A stretch of 64,000 bases of DNA from Coenobita brevimanus (GCA_032717465.1 CM064658.1:6347501-6411500), one strand, 5' to 3'; shown: positions 30,652-40,980, numbered from the stretch's first letter. Notes: generated from the letters alone by a model not told the origin. Numbers and translations are program-made.

Positions 30652-31095
30652 TAGTAGGACTCGCGCACGTTTGCGGCTGTGGTGTGGCCCGCACCTGTGT
30701 ACAGTGTTGCCACGTTTTCTATACCGTTATCTCTCTCTCTCTCTCTCTCTCTCTCCTGGCGGGAAATGTGAGCCACCCTGAGTACTTTTGATTCTTTTAT
30801 AAGTTATTTATAATTGTGCTTTCATCTGTTAATTTGGTTTTGTTATATTTAGTAGTAGATGGAGTGTCAAAGTTACTGTCTGCTGAGAGGTTTGTTACGT
30901 TACTGATTCATACACCCCGACGTAGTGGGGTGTGGGTGTAGGTGTGGGTGGGAGTGTGGATGTGGGTTTGTTGGGGTGGTGGTCCAGGGGGGAGGGGAAG
31001 TGTGAAGGGGGATTTGACCTGAGACACCCAGGAGGGATTAAGAAGGGAGGGAAGGGGAAGGGGGGGCTGGATTCACCTACCACGTGGTCAGTATT

Positions 31096-31142
<47 letters not shown>

Positions 31143-31840
31143 TACGTGTATAGATATATGTGCATCAATAGGAACAATGTATATCAGTGTGTGCAGTATG
31201 TACAAAGGAACAAATGAATACAAAGAAGGCAGTGACAGACCTCTCTCTCTCTCTCTCTCCTGGCGGGAAATGTGAGCTACCCTGAGTACTTTTGATTCTT
31301 TTATAAGTTATTTATAATTGTGCTTTCATTTGTTAATTTGGTTTTGTTATATTTAGTGATGCCGACAATGCATTCAATGCATGCCCCTCTCCTGCCTCTC
31401 TCTCTCTCTCTCTCTGTAGGGAAGCTATCTGTCAGTGCTGCCACTCACAAGAATTATATGAATTATTTCTTTTACTTTGGATATTGGCATATTTCTTCTT
31501 TTTTCAGGCTCATTCTATTATATCCATAACTGTAATATTATTAACCACCCTAAAACTACGCTAAAAAACATTAAAAGTGACTGCTATTTCTTTTAGCAAC
31601 ACTGTACAATATGTATGCCATGTTTCTGTGTTACTGTATAAATATTTTATGCATAATAAGATTACTGTTGATTCATCCATCAAAATACACAAGTGTAAGT
31701 TTTATTCATCTGAATTTATCGAATTTGTGATGCCTTGTACATAAACAGCTTCCGTTTCACATCGCAAGTTGGGGAAACGTGGCACCATTGTCCACAGGTG
31801 TGGGCCACACCTAAGCCGCAAACGGGCGGGAATCAGACTA
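30652..31840. mobile_element. Non-autonomous DNA element with ~70-bp terminal inverted repeats
   Basis: A 1,189-bp element flanked by TA (30,650-30,651; 31,841-31,842). Left end TAGTAGGACTCGCGCACG then TTTGCGGCTGTGGTGTGGCC; the right end, reverse-complemented, reads TAGTCTGATTCCCGCCCG then TTTGCGGCTTAGGTGTGGCC. The similarity continues through GCCACGTTT for ~70 bp. Inside is a ~120-bp direct duplication: TCTCTCCTGGCGGGAAATGT to GTTATATTTAGT at 30,743-30,852 and again at 31,248-31,357, each after a (CT)n run, plus an (AG)n run at 31,098-31,138. No transposase. Superfamily unassigned. Confidence 0.75.
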
Positions 31841-31858
31841 TACCTACTTCTACTTTAG

Positions 31859-32165
31859 GTGACTATGCTGAGTGACAAGCATGTAACCCAGGAAACCATT
31901 GAAAATGCTGGGTGATAACCATATAACCAAATAACAGGGTGATGTGAAGCCTACTATGGTGCCCCTGTTAACTGGCTGCTGAGATCTATACAAATGTGGC
32001 ATCCATCCAGGAACTAAACTTTCATACTCTTCCCTGCACCTTACAGAGGCAACATACTGTCCACTGCATGGGAACACTAATTCAATGCACAGGATGGCCC
32101 TGCACGCGTAACTGCTTGCATGTGTCTGCTCGGCCAGACATCCCAGGGTTGATTAACATATTAAT
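31859..32165 (+). repeat. R5 SINE-like repeat, LINE-3-type tail (5' truncated)
   Basis: Starts at the GTGACTATGCTGAGTGACAA step and continues with CCAGGAAACCATT, GCTGGGTGATAACCATATAA, TGAAGCCTACTATGGTGCCC, CATCCAGGAACTAAAC, TCCACTGCATGGGAACA and ends GTCTGCTCGGCCAGACATCC. Begins directly after the inverted-repeat element. 32,170-32,450 has no recognised feature. Confidence 0.8.
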
Positions 32166-32449
32166 CAAATCAATCCTCAAATCTAAAGTCACATGGCCAT
32201 CAACTGAGCTGAAAGAGTTGGTGATGTCGCATTAACACAACCAGATTATTGCAGCACTTCACAGCAGGCTGTCGTTGGCTTTTCTGATAAACTTTTGTAC
32301 CTTTTAACAGGACTGTATTTTAAAAATAACAAGAAACAATAACTTTCTGAAATCACTAGTTTCATCTGTATATGTACAATCATATCAATGAATGTAAAAA
32401 AATGCCAGTATGTAAAAATAGTAATAATAATAAAAAAAGTACAGGTCTG

Positions 32450-32640
32450 TGGTACGGTGGTGGTGCTGTGTTGTTATGATTGTGTTAAGTGGTGATACCT
32501 TAATGGCGGTGGTATGGTGAAGGCAGTACAATGATGGCCTACTGCAGTGGTGGTATACTGTGGCGCCAGTGGTAGTATGGCAGTTGTATGGTTACATTGA
32601 TGCATATGACCTATTTGTTGGGGGGTGGTGGAGGTGACAT
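32450..32640. repeat. Degenerate GGTGGT/GGTATGG tract
   Basis: Low-complexity G/T-rich triplets (GGTGGTGCTGTG, GGCGGTGGTATGG, GGTGGTGGAGGTG). The sequence to 33,280 is otherwise unrecognised. Confidence 0.7.
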
Positions 32641-33284
32641 CAGGGGCATGGGTGAAGATGGCAACGAACAAACAACCACTGTCGCTTCCCACACCTTGTT
32701 GGGATGAGGAAGCGATTCCCAAGCACACTGCCAAGAGCCCCACACAGCTACTCATTTCACTGGAAAGTAATCATTAAAGGGAAGAGGTGTGACAGAGGCT
32801 GCAATGGTAGCCACTGCCCTCGTCATCTCACCTGCATATTTAATTCCCTTTAGTCCTCAATTAAACACTGTCTTAGACGGCCCTGCAGGTGGGGCTTTTA
32901 TTGTATGCAATTTCCCATACCAAGGGGTGGGGAGAATTGCTCATGCGCAGGCATGGCTCTCCTGGAATTCTTACCCTTAGGGGTATGGATAAGGTGGAGA
33001 GCCATCAGAATTATGACTGACAGCTCAGAAGTAAAACAGAAACTAAGAAGGCTTAGCTGCTACTCCAGCTAAAATCAGCAAAGACCAATGGCCACATCAT
33101 AGGTAAAAACTGAGACAGACCCAGTATGTACAGCAGCATGAGCTAAAAACTGGATGTGAATCACCACATCTGACGCCACTGCCTTAGAGGCCATGATATA
33201 CCGGCCATACCTGACCTCAGGTAACACCCAGGGTGGAATCAAGTGTGTCCCCATGCACAGGGCTGGAGTACACACACAACTTGT

Positions 33285-33745
33285 GGGAAGTGGTGGTGAC
33301 CATCATCCACTTATTGTAGTGCTACCTACGGCTTCCTTCACCTTCATCATTCTTTTTCTGTGTCTGCCCTCCTCTCTTCCAGTTTCCCCCTTTCCTTCTT
33401 GTCACTTATAACTCTTCTTTCCAATTCAGGTGGCTCTACACTGAGGGACAAGCCTAACGGTATCCTGTAACCCAGGAAACCATTTGCTATACTGGGTAGT
33501 AACCATAAAACCAGAGTAGTTCACGGAGAGCCTACTATAGTGCCCGAGTTAAATGAGTGGAGACACTAATGCATCATCCATCCAGGAACCATACATCCAC
33601 ACTTTTTCCTGCACCCTACTGTGATATGCCACTATCAACCAAATAGGAACATCAATTCACTGCATGGGATGGCCCAGCAGAGGTGACTGCTTGCCTGCAG
33701 CCGATGGGTCTGCTTGGCCAGAACTTGGGTTACTCAACAATACAG
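33285..33745 (+). repeat. R5 SINE-like repeat, LINE-3-type tail (longest copy)
   Basis: Head GGTGGTGACCATCATCCACT, GTAGTGCTAC, a ~110-base pyrimidine-rich tract ending TTCCAATTCAG, then GTGGCTCTACACTGAGGGAC, the stem-loop region (GGTATCCTGTAACCCAGG), GAGCCTACTATAGTGCCC, CATCCAGGAACCATACATCC, CACTGCATGGGATGGCCC and end GGGTCTGCTTGGCCAGAAC. No frame. It provides both the head and the full-length tail for the family. Confidence 0.85.
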
Positions 33746-34074
33746 GAGACAGGTCAGTCAAGAATTCTTTTGCCCTATAACAAAAAGGGTATGGAAATCT
33801 GTCATAAAATGCGCCTTGGGCAAGACTAAAAACAAAGTAATTTGTTAAAGAGTCCCATGAAGCTTCTGGATTCTGTACTGACACCAGCAGCTCATAATGT
33901 GAGAGTGACATCAAAGCATCAGCCTCATTACGCTCACATCCACAAACAGGTTTGGGACTTGGGAGGTGTGATATGCTTCTGTAGCCAAATGAGAAGGCTT
34001 GCACAGTACAAAGTCCATGGTCTATGACAGGACAAGGGTGGCTGTAGAATACACCTCATGACCTTATTACAGTT

Positions 34075-34215
34075 TGGACCAACTCTGGTGAGGTGCTGTC
34101 TATCACATCAGGGACCCAGATCCCTACACAGCACTGTACCTGTAGGACAGCCCAACATAAGTAGTTGCTTACCTGTGATTGTCAGGTCTGCTTGGACTGA
34201 CAGACTGAGATAAAG
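34075..34215 (+). repeat. R5 SINE-like repeat, 3' part only
   Basis: GGTGAGGTGCTGTCTATCAC, then GTAGTTGCTTACCTG and TCAGGTCTGCTTGGACTGAC followed by AACAACTCC. 33,750-34,070 and 34,220-35,430 otherwise hold a GGTATGGTGATG tract (34,455-34,560) and unrecognised A/T-rich sequence. Confidence 0.65.
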
Positions 34216-35439
34216 CAACAACTCCACCTTGGATAACACCAAAGCTTGATGGAGGAGCAGAAGGGTAAATAGGTTAGCACCACATCTACTGTAGGATGGG
34301 GCATTACCTTAAAAAAGTTCAAAACCTTCAGGTAGAAAGACTTACCCTGCTTTACATGTATAACCAATGTAAGATGAGGAAACACTACACTCAAAACACT
34401 CCCAAGGTAACCCATCATCTAAACGTATGGGGGAGAGAACTCATCACACATGAATGATTGGAGTGGTGGTGGTGTGATGGTGTATGATGGTATGGAAGTG
34501 ATGGCATGACAGTATGGTGTGATATGTTGGTATGGTGATGTGGTATGGAGGAGGTGAGCAGGAGTAGGGTAAGGAAGTGTGAAGGAGGTGGGGAAGGAAA
34601 AGCATGGAAAGCAGTAGGAAAGAGGGAGAAGAAGGACAACAAAAGGACGAAAGAGCAACACAATAAAGCCCAAACCTTCATAAAAAAGACCAAATAAACA
34701 CAGACATACAAATAAAGTCAATGAAACCTATCTAAACAAGGCATCAATTACCGAGAATGGGGATTACCTTTGACGTCTCTTCTCAACATTTTTACCTGAA
34801 CTTGTTTGAATTATTTGTGTGCATTCTCAACTTGATTATATTTACATTTTCTCTTATATATTTACTGAAGTATGTTACTCAGATTTCAAATACTTCAAAT
34901 TTACTGACGCTTACATTTGTTTAGACTTTTAGAAGACTCATGTATTTAAATCACAATGGCACTATCTCAGAACTCCATCTTGGCATTAATTGAACTACAA
35001 TACATTAATAGTAATTTGACTGACTCCATACTAAACCATATACTTTATTACATCATTATAATGATTCTGAATTAGTCCAAAGGCAAGGGATAATATTTCT
35101 GATACACAATACACGAAAGAGGCAGTCCCACATCTCGATAACACACCCTACCTAATTTACAAACGCATGAAAATAAAACACAAATATCCTAACACATGGG
35201 GTACAATAACTTAAACAATATCTACAGTAAAACCTCCTTGATCATGGTTAACTGGTTCATCTCTTTATCATGGTTAACTGGCCCACTAAACTGCTGGCCT
35301 AACCTCTTTAATCATGGTTAATTCATCCGCTTATCTACCGGAATATGGCACTAACAAGGAGCTTACAATTGTGGCACTGTGCACCCTAAATGTAACAGCT
35401 GTTGTGTGTCGCTAAGAGCCAAACCACCTCAAACTTCCC

Positions 35440-35632
35440 TGCACCTCACTTTGGGAAGGCCCTGGTCCGACCTTGGTGAGGTGCTGTCTTCCACAAGGGG
35501 GTGCTGGATACCTACATTTTTTTTTTTTTTTTTTTTTGTGACCTAGCCCCACAGATGCAACTGTATACTTGTTGTTCATAGGTCTACTTGGCCAGACAGA
35601 CTATGGTTATGAGCAGAAACAACAACAACATT
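35440..35632 (+). repeat. R5 SINE-like repeat, 3' part only
   Basis: CTTCCCTGCACCTCACTTTG, GGTGAGGTGCTGTCTTCCAC, a poly(T) insertion (35,518-35,537), then AGGTCTACTTGGCCAGACAG, ACTATGG and an (AAC)n-like tail. The simple tail is what a reverse-transcribed SINE would leave. Confidence 0.7.
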
Positions 35633-35689
35633 GTGTAATCTGTGATTGCAATACTAGCCCCATTTATTATCATATCATCGTATTGTTTC

Positions 35690-35937
35690 TAAAGGCTCCA
35701 ACATGCTTGCATGCGTCATCCTCAGTCACCTAATGGCTGCTCTCCATGCTGCTAGATCTCGCAGCCTCCCTATTTAGTCCATTATCCCTGAGGTCACACT
35801 CTATGACCTCACCCCAGGTCTTTTTCAGTCTGCCTCTAGCAACCCTACCCAAGACGTTCACACCTCTCACTTTCCGCACCCAACTGTCATCCTCCACCCT
35901 CTCCACATGCCCAAACCATGTCAATCTACCCCTCCTC
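35690..35937 (-). mobile_element. RTE-2 3' end, left part of a split copy
   Basis: Minus-strand RTE-2 end; the encoded piece reads WFGHVERVEDDSWVRKV, GRVARGRLKKTW and IECDLRDNGLNREAARS. It breaks off at CTACCCCTCCTC, where LINE-3 begins, and resumes at 38,038. Confidence 0.85.
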
Positions 35938-38037
35938 TAAACAGCATCACACTCTTCAACAGCAACACTACATAATCACACACTGCCAACACAACAGACA
36001 CTATACCCTAAAACAAACAAGCAAACGCTCTTTATCAATCACTTTTTACACGTCAGCCACCTAAACCCCCACCAAGATGACCAAAGTGTCATCCGACGTA
36101 AGAGACAGTTGCCCACAGACCCAGACTTCGCACCTTTCACTTACAACCAGACAAAGCACATCATTAGCAACCTTAAGTACTCATCAGCCTGTGGACCAGA
36201 CAACATAAGCAACATACACCTTAAACACCTTGGACCACAAGGCATACAAGCACTCACCAACATATCAAACTACAGCTACTCACACAACATAAAACCCAAC
36301 ATCTGGAAACAAGACATTATTATCACTATCCCCAAACCCAACAAAAACCCCAAGTTACCATCCTCACACCGCCCCATCACGCTCCTCTGCATCCCCTCCA
36401 AAGTCGCTGAACGACTGGTACAACAAGTTACACCTCACACCCCTCCTAGCCCCATAACAACATGGTTTTAGGCCACTACACTCCACAAACACTCTTCTTA
36501 CAGACCTTACACAGAGAGTTTTTGATGGCATGAATTCAGCTAGGCCACCACACAAAACACTCCTAGTCACACTAGACATTAGGAAAGCTTTCGATGCCAT
36601 CCCCCGCCACAACCTCACAAACAAAATATTCAACACAAACATGCACAATAACACAAAAAGGTGGCTGGCAAACTACTTAGCAGGCAGATGTGCACATGTA
36701 ACATTTGCCAGTCAGTCTTCGACCGTCACAAACTTCACAAATGGGCGGTCAGTCTTCGAAAGTCACAAACTTCACAAATGGCGTCCCCCAAGGATCTGTG
36801 TGCCCTTACACTCTTTAACCTATACATACACGACATACCCACACTCCACACACCACTGATACACATTGCTTCCTATGCGGACGACATAACACTTATATGT
36901 ACAAACCAAAGCGCAAACACAGCCGCACACATCCTCCAACCTTACCTCAACACACTACACGAATGGTTCACCACAAACGGGCTCAAAACAGCCCCAATCA
37001 AATCTACAGTGACCCTTCTACAAACTGGACAGCAGAACACAGTCACATTCCACATCTCACCATAAACAACACTCCCCTACCACACACCCACCCAAAATCC
37101 TTGGTGTAACACACAATACATCCATGTCATTTACACAACACATTACAAACATTACAGATAAATTAACAACAAGACTCAATGCCTTGAGGTCAATTGCCCA
37201 TACAACATTTGGACACAACAAAGAAACCACCATCACAGCATACAAACAATATATACGTTCAGTGATGAATTATGCAAGCCTTGCTTGGGCTTCTAACCCC
37301 ACTGAAGCACACTACAATACACTACAGCCCATACAGAACAGCACACTACAACACACTACAGTCCATACAGAACAAAACACTAAAAATAATCACAGGCTGC
37401 ACAGCTACTACACCCACAGACCACCTACACCAAAAACCAAAGTCCTCAAAGTCAAGGATCATGTAGACATGAGAGGCACCCAAATTCTTGCTGCAGCCTC
37501 CACAAACCCACACCATCCACTACACTACATAGCAGCCCATCCACACACACCAAGAAACATCAAAACAACACCCAGCACATGATATACACAAATACTGTCA
37601 TCTCTCCCCTCTCGCCTGCCTCAGACCAGCTTCCAGAAGCATATCCGTAACCAAATCACTTGCCGCTCTATTCAGTCACTTAAAGACAACACACAGCTGC
37701 ATGCACAGCCTCCAAATATCCACCCTTATGAATCCTATCTCCCTCGTGAGGACAGTGTCCACCTGGCCAGGCTGAGATGTGGGCATCATCCAGTCCTCTT
37801 AAGTTATCAGAAAAGGCTGGATGACTCCATCACTGAGGCCTGTCCAGAATGCAACACAGCACCCCATACTATTAAGCACATTACTGTATGGAAGACTGCA
37901 TTGCACACACTCACCTATGCCAACAACACAACATACACTCCTTGAGAGCTCTGTGGGAAAGCCCAGACTCGGCCGTGGCCTTCCTTAGGGACTCGGGGCT
38001 GTTCGGCCAGACTGCCTAAGGAACAACTACTACTACC
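35938..38037 (+). mobile_element. LINE-3 (Jockey-like), 5'-truncated, nested in RTE-2
   Basis: A 2.1 kb A/C-rich plus-strand non-LTR element with strong coding-strand bias (CACACA-type codons), starting inside the polyprotein before the RT and ending GTTCGGCCAGACTGCC, TAAGGAAC and an ACTACTACTAC tail. The RTE-2 sequence on both sides joins across it; CCTCCTC occurs at 35,931-35,937 and 38,038-38,044 and may be the target duplication. Confidence 0.85.
36109..37985 (+). pseudogene. LINE-3 reverse transcriptase, multiply broken
   Basis: RT domain pieces in order: SACGPDNISNIHLKHLG, WKQDIIITIPKPNKNPKLP, SHRPITLLCIPSKVAERL (36,109-36,471), a frameshift, LLVTLDIRKAFDAIPRHNL and KRWLANYLAGRCAHVTFAS (36,530-36,720), a ~35-bp tandem duplication at 36,710-36,781 (GTCACAAACTTCACAAATGG twice) that destroys the GVPQGS motif, SYADDITLICT (about 36,870), then HPKSLV / MSFTQHITNI and the YASLAWAS region (37,124-37,350). 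The C-terminus (37,640-37,980) retains SYLPREDSVHLARLRCGHHP and a zinc-knuckle-like CPECNTAPHTIKHI. At least four frame breaks. Non-functional. Confidence 0.85.
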
Positions 38038-38340
38038 TCTCCTCATCACAACATCAATACACTCCAGTCCCATCCTTCCTTCCAAACCATCTCAATCTAC
38101 CCCTCCTCATTACAATACCAATACACTCCAGTCCCATCCTTCCTCCCAAACCATCTCAATCGACCCCTCCTGATAACAATACCAATACACTTCAGTCCTA
38201 TTCTTCCTCCCAAACCATCTCAGTCTATCCCCCCTCATTACAACACCAACACACTCCAGTCCCATCCTTTCTCTCAAACCATCTCAATCTACCCCACCTC
38301 ATCACTACACCAATACACTCCAGTTCCATTCTTCCTCTGT
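38038..38340 (-). repeat. RTE-2 segment expanded as ~63-bp tandem repeat
   Basis: Continuation of the RTE-2 copy cut by LINE-3. The stretch antisense to the RRGxLRWFGH region is tandemly repeated about five times, with units starting CCAAACCATCTCAATCTACC at about 38,082, 38,146, 38,209 and 38,273 and each containing ACACTCCAGTCCCATCCTTC. It then ends in RTE-2-like CTGTACTCTTCC. Confidence 0.85.
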
Positions 38341-38423
38341 ACTCTTCCATCTTAAAAATGAGTTTAAGGTTATTTTAGGGGAGTTAATAAAGTACATGAT
38401 TTTAACTATACATGTACGATACT

Positions 38424-38640
38424 CAAGCATGTGGAGAGGATGGGGGACGACAGTTCAGTCCTGGTGAGAGGTGAACGCTGAGGGTGGAGTTGTGAGCGGC
38501 AGGACAAAAAAAGACCTGGGATGAGGTCATAGTGTGTCACCTCAGGGACAAAGGACTGAATAGGGTGGCTGCCAGAGCTCGAGCAGCGTTATGAGCCGCC
38601 ATTAGGTGACCAAGGCCAACAAATGCAAGTACCGTATGTT
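38424..38640 (+). mobile_element. RTE-2 3' end fragment (plus strand)
   Basis: Sense-oriented 3' end: GCATGTGGAGAGGATGGGGG (HVERMGD), AAAGACCTGGGATGAGGTCA (KTWDEVI), GACAAAGGACTGAATAGG and the terminal CATTAGGTGACCAAGGCC. Opposite in direction to the copy ending 100 bp upstream. 38,650-38,940 has no recognised feature. Confidence 0.75.
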
Positions 38641-38943
38641 GGTGCCTGTATAAATGGTACAAAACAAAATGAAGCACAATAAAGCAGCTCATCTGCTTTT
38701 TCTGTGTATCAAATGCAATATTTAAAAGTTTGTTGAATTGCATATCAACTACTAAATGTTGCTTGTAATTCTGAATGTGGGGTCATTTTTTTTTCTTTTT
38801 TTAGCCATTTTCTTTGCACTTTCACTACAGGGAGGGACACTATTCCAGAAAATTCCTTTGATTTTCCTCGTCGCCTACCTGCAGTTATGATTATTAGACT
38901 ACTATCCTGAAGGTACTGAATTTCTATAGGTCTGAGCTCACTT

Positions 38944-39300
38944 TGGTAGGTGGTGGTGACCATCATCCACTTACTTGATGCAGTGCTGCTTGTTTCTTCT
39001 TTAATTTTTTATCACTCTTTCTGTCTGCCCTCCTCCCTTCCTATTTCTCCCATTTTTCCTGTCACTTTTATTACTCTCCTTTCTTTTTCAGGTGACTTTA
39101 CACCGAGTGACAAGCCTAATGGTTTCCCGTAAGCCAGGAAACCAATTACAATGCTGGGTGGTAACCATATAACTAACCCATACATGTCCCCTACGTGTCA
39201 ACAAGTGGGTTGGCGGAGGGTTTGTGCCCCTCCCCACAAAACAACTGACTCAAGGACAAACTGCCACCACTTACAGGATTATGGCCTCTGGCTATAGACA
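38944..39300 (+). repeat. R5 SINE-like repeat with RTE-1-derived tail
   Basis: Head GGTAGGTGGTGGTGACCATC, GATGCAGTGCTGC, a pyrimidine tract ending CTTTTTCAG, GTGACTTTACACCGAGTGAC, the stem-loop TGGTTTCCCGTAAGCCAGGA with AACCA closing it, and GCTGGGTGGTAACCATATAA. Then the tail: CCCCTACGTGTCAACAAGTG and GGTTGGCGGAGGGTTTGTGC match the RTE-1 5' UTR, followed by ACAGGATTATGGCCTCTGGC and TATAGACA, which match the RTE-1 3' end. The opposite-strand copy at 56,748 has the same composite structure. Confidence 0.85.
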
Positions 39301-39679
39301 AACTACAATCAGTACAACACAATAATGAAATTCCTTTTATTTTCATCACAGTCTAACCACATTTATGATTATATATATATATATATATATTTTTTTTTGA
39401 CTAAGAACAAAAAATAACGCAATAACCAAACCAGCAATTAAGGAGGTTCGACTGTATTCAGCTCCTTTTAATTTGGCCTAAAATTATCATCCTTCCAGCC
39501 TGAATACTGGGCTGTACATTCACACTCTTGGTGTTGTGGAATGGATGTACAGCCATAGTATGTCTTTTTCTGCCACTGAGCTAAGGCAAATAGGCAGCAA
39601 AAGAATGAACACTGGCCAAGTTAAAGAGAACTGACTAAAAAAGAATTGTCTTCATCATGAAGGGGTACTCACACTTTCT

Positions 39680-39725
39680 GTAGTAGTAGTAGTAGTAATA
39701 GTAGTAGCAGTAGTAGTCATCATCG
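39680..39725. repeat. (TAG)n trinucleotide tract
   Basis: Interrupted TAGTAGTAG run with one CAG and one AAT variant, ending in TCATCATCG. The rest of 39,300-40,045, including a (TA)n run at 39,371-39,391, is unrecognised. Confidence 0.85.
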
Positions 39726-40045
39726 TCACACCAGTAGTAGCTACCAATGATCACTTCTTAGTAAACTAATCAATACCACTAGGCACACTATCTTTCACTG
39801 CTATATTGGTAGTCTGACAGGTAGCACAACACACAACCACAGGGGTGCATAATGTTTCTGTGAGTTCGGGATTCCTGGGGCTTGAATGGCTAGAGGATGA
39901 GTGTGCAGCCAGTTTCACCAGGCATGTTCCTGATCATTTCTTCTTTCTCACTTTTGTCTTTCTTTTTCCTTGTTCTCTAAATCTTACTTCATTTAATTTC
40001 ACTTCACCTGTGGGGTGGAAAAAAAGAATGATAGGATGAAGACAA

Positions 40046-40980
40046 TAATCCATCCATCATCCAATCCTACGTTGCCCCATGAGGAGCGTAGGATCCCGGG
40101 GTGAGGCAAGATGGTCCTGACATTTAAGATGAGAGTGACTGGCCTCAATCACCCCTGAGTGGTATTATGTGAGCAATAAACCCCAACCACCCCTTGAATA
40201 TAAACCTACACAGGCTCAATCCCACTGGAGCACCTTAATTACCCAATAAACCACCAGGCACCATAAAATGGTTACCGCATATGGTTACCATCCAACGTAG
40301 TAAATGGTTTCCTGGTGTACAGGAAACCACTTGGCTTGTCACTCAGTGCAGGGTTACCCATAGGCAGAAGGAAAGAAAGAAAGACAGAAGAAGGAGTGTA
40401 AAGTCACCCATAGGCAGAAGGAAAGAAAGACAGAAGAGGGAGTGTAAAGTCACCCTTAGGCGGATGAGGAAAGAGTGAAGAAAGACAGAAGAGGAAGGAT
40501 GGAAGAAAGGAAAAGGCAGACACCCAAAGCAGCACTACATCCACTCACTCGATGTAGTGCTGCTTTGGGTGTCTACTCTTTCCTTTCTTCCTTCCTTTTC
40601 TTGTCTTTCCTTCATTCTTTCCTCTTCCTTCTGCCTACAGGTGATTTTACACTCCCTCTTCTGTCTTTCCTTCTTTCTTTCCTCTTCCTTCTGTCTATGA
40701 GTGACTCTACACTGAGTGACAGGTCAAGTGGTTTCCTGTACACCAGGAAACCATTTAGTACACTCCAAATTATGGCGCCTGGTGGTTTAGTAGCTAAGGC
40801 ACTCCAATCGGATTGAGCCTGAGTAAGTTTATATCCAAGGGATGGTTGGGGTTTATTGCTCACATAATGCCACTCAGGGATGAGTGAGGCTGGTCACTCT
40901 CATCTTAAATGTCAGGACCTGCCTAACCCCGGGCTCCTCCGCTCATGGGGCAACATAGGACTGGACGATGGATGGATGAT
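40046..40980. repeat. 935-bp palindrome: two head-to-head R5 copies with tRNA-like segments
   Basis: A long inverted repeat centred on a 10-nt spacer (40,541-40,550) between GACACCCAAAGCAGCACTAC(AT) and its complement. Arms carry, from centre outward, the R5 head (GATGTAGTGCTGC), a pyrimidine/purine tract ending CCTACAGGTGA, the stem-loop (GTGGTTTCCTGTACACCAGG), a tRNA-like stretch, GGGTTTATTGCTCACATAAT, CTCATCTTAAATGTCAGGAC and GATGGATGGATGAT. The left arm is longer owing to a repeated AGGCAGAAGGAAAGAAAGAC block. Arms differ by scattered substitutions, so an assembly artefact is less likely than an old inverted duplication. Confidence 0.9.
40774..40840 (+). other. tRNA-like segment (SINE-type) in palindrome, right arm
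   Basis: GGCGCCTGGTGGTTTAGTAG then CTAAGGCACTCC: the part TGGTTTAGTAGC fits a pol III A box. About 30 nt later AAGTTTATATCC could be a decayed B box (GGTTCGAATCC after CpG loss). No cloverleaf can be closed, so it is not a working tRNA gene. The mirror copy in the left arm is at 40,196-40,262, with GGTTTATATTC at the B-box position. Confidence 0.5.

Noticed and set aside
40774..40840. Functional tRNA gene
   Set aside because: A-box-like sequence is present, but no acceptor stem or anticodon arm can be closed and the B box lacks the TTCGA core.
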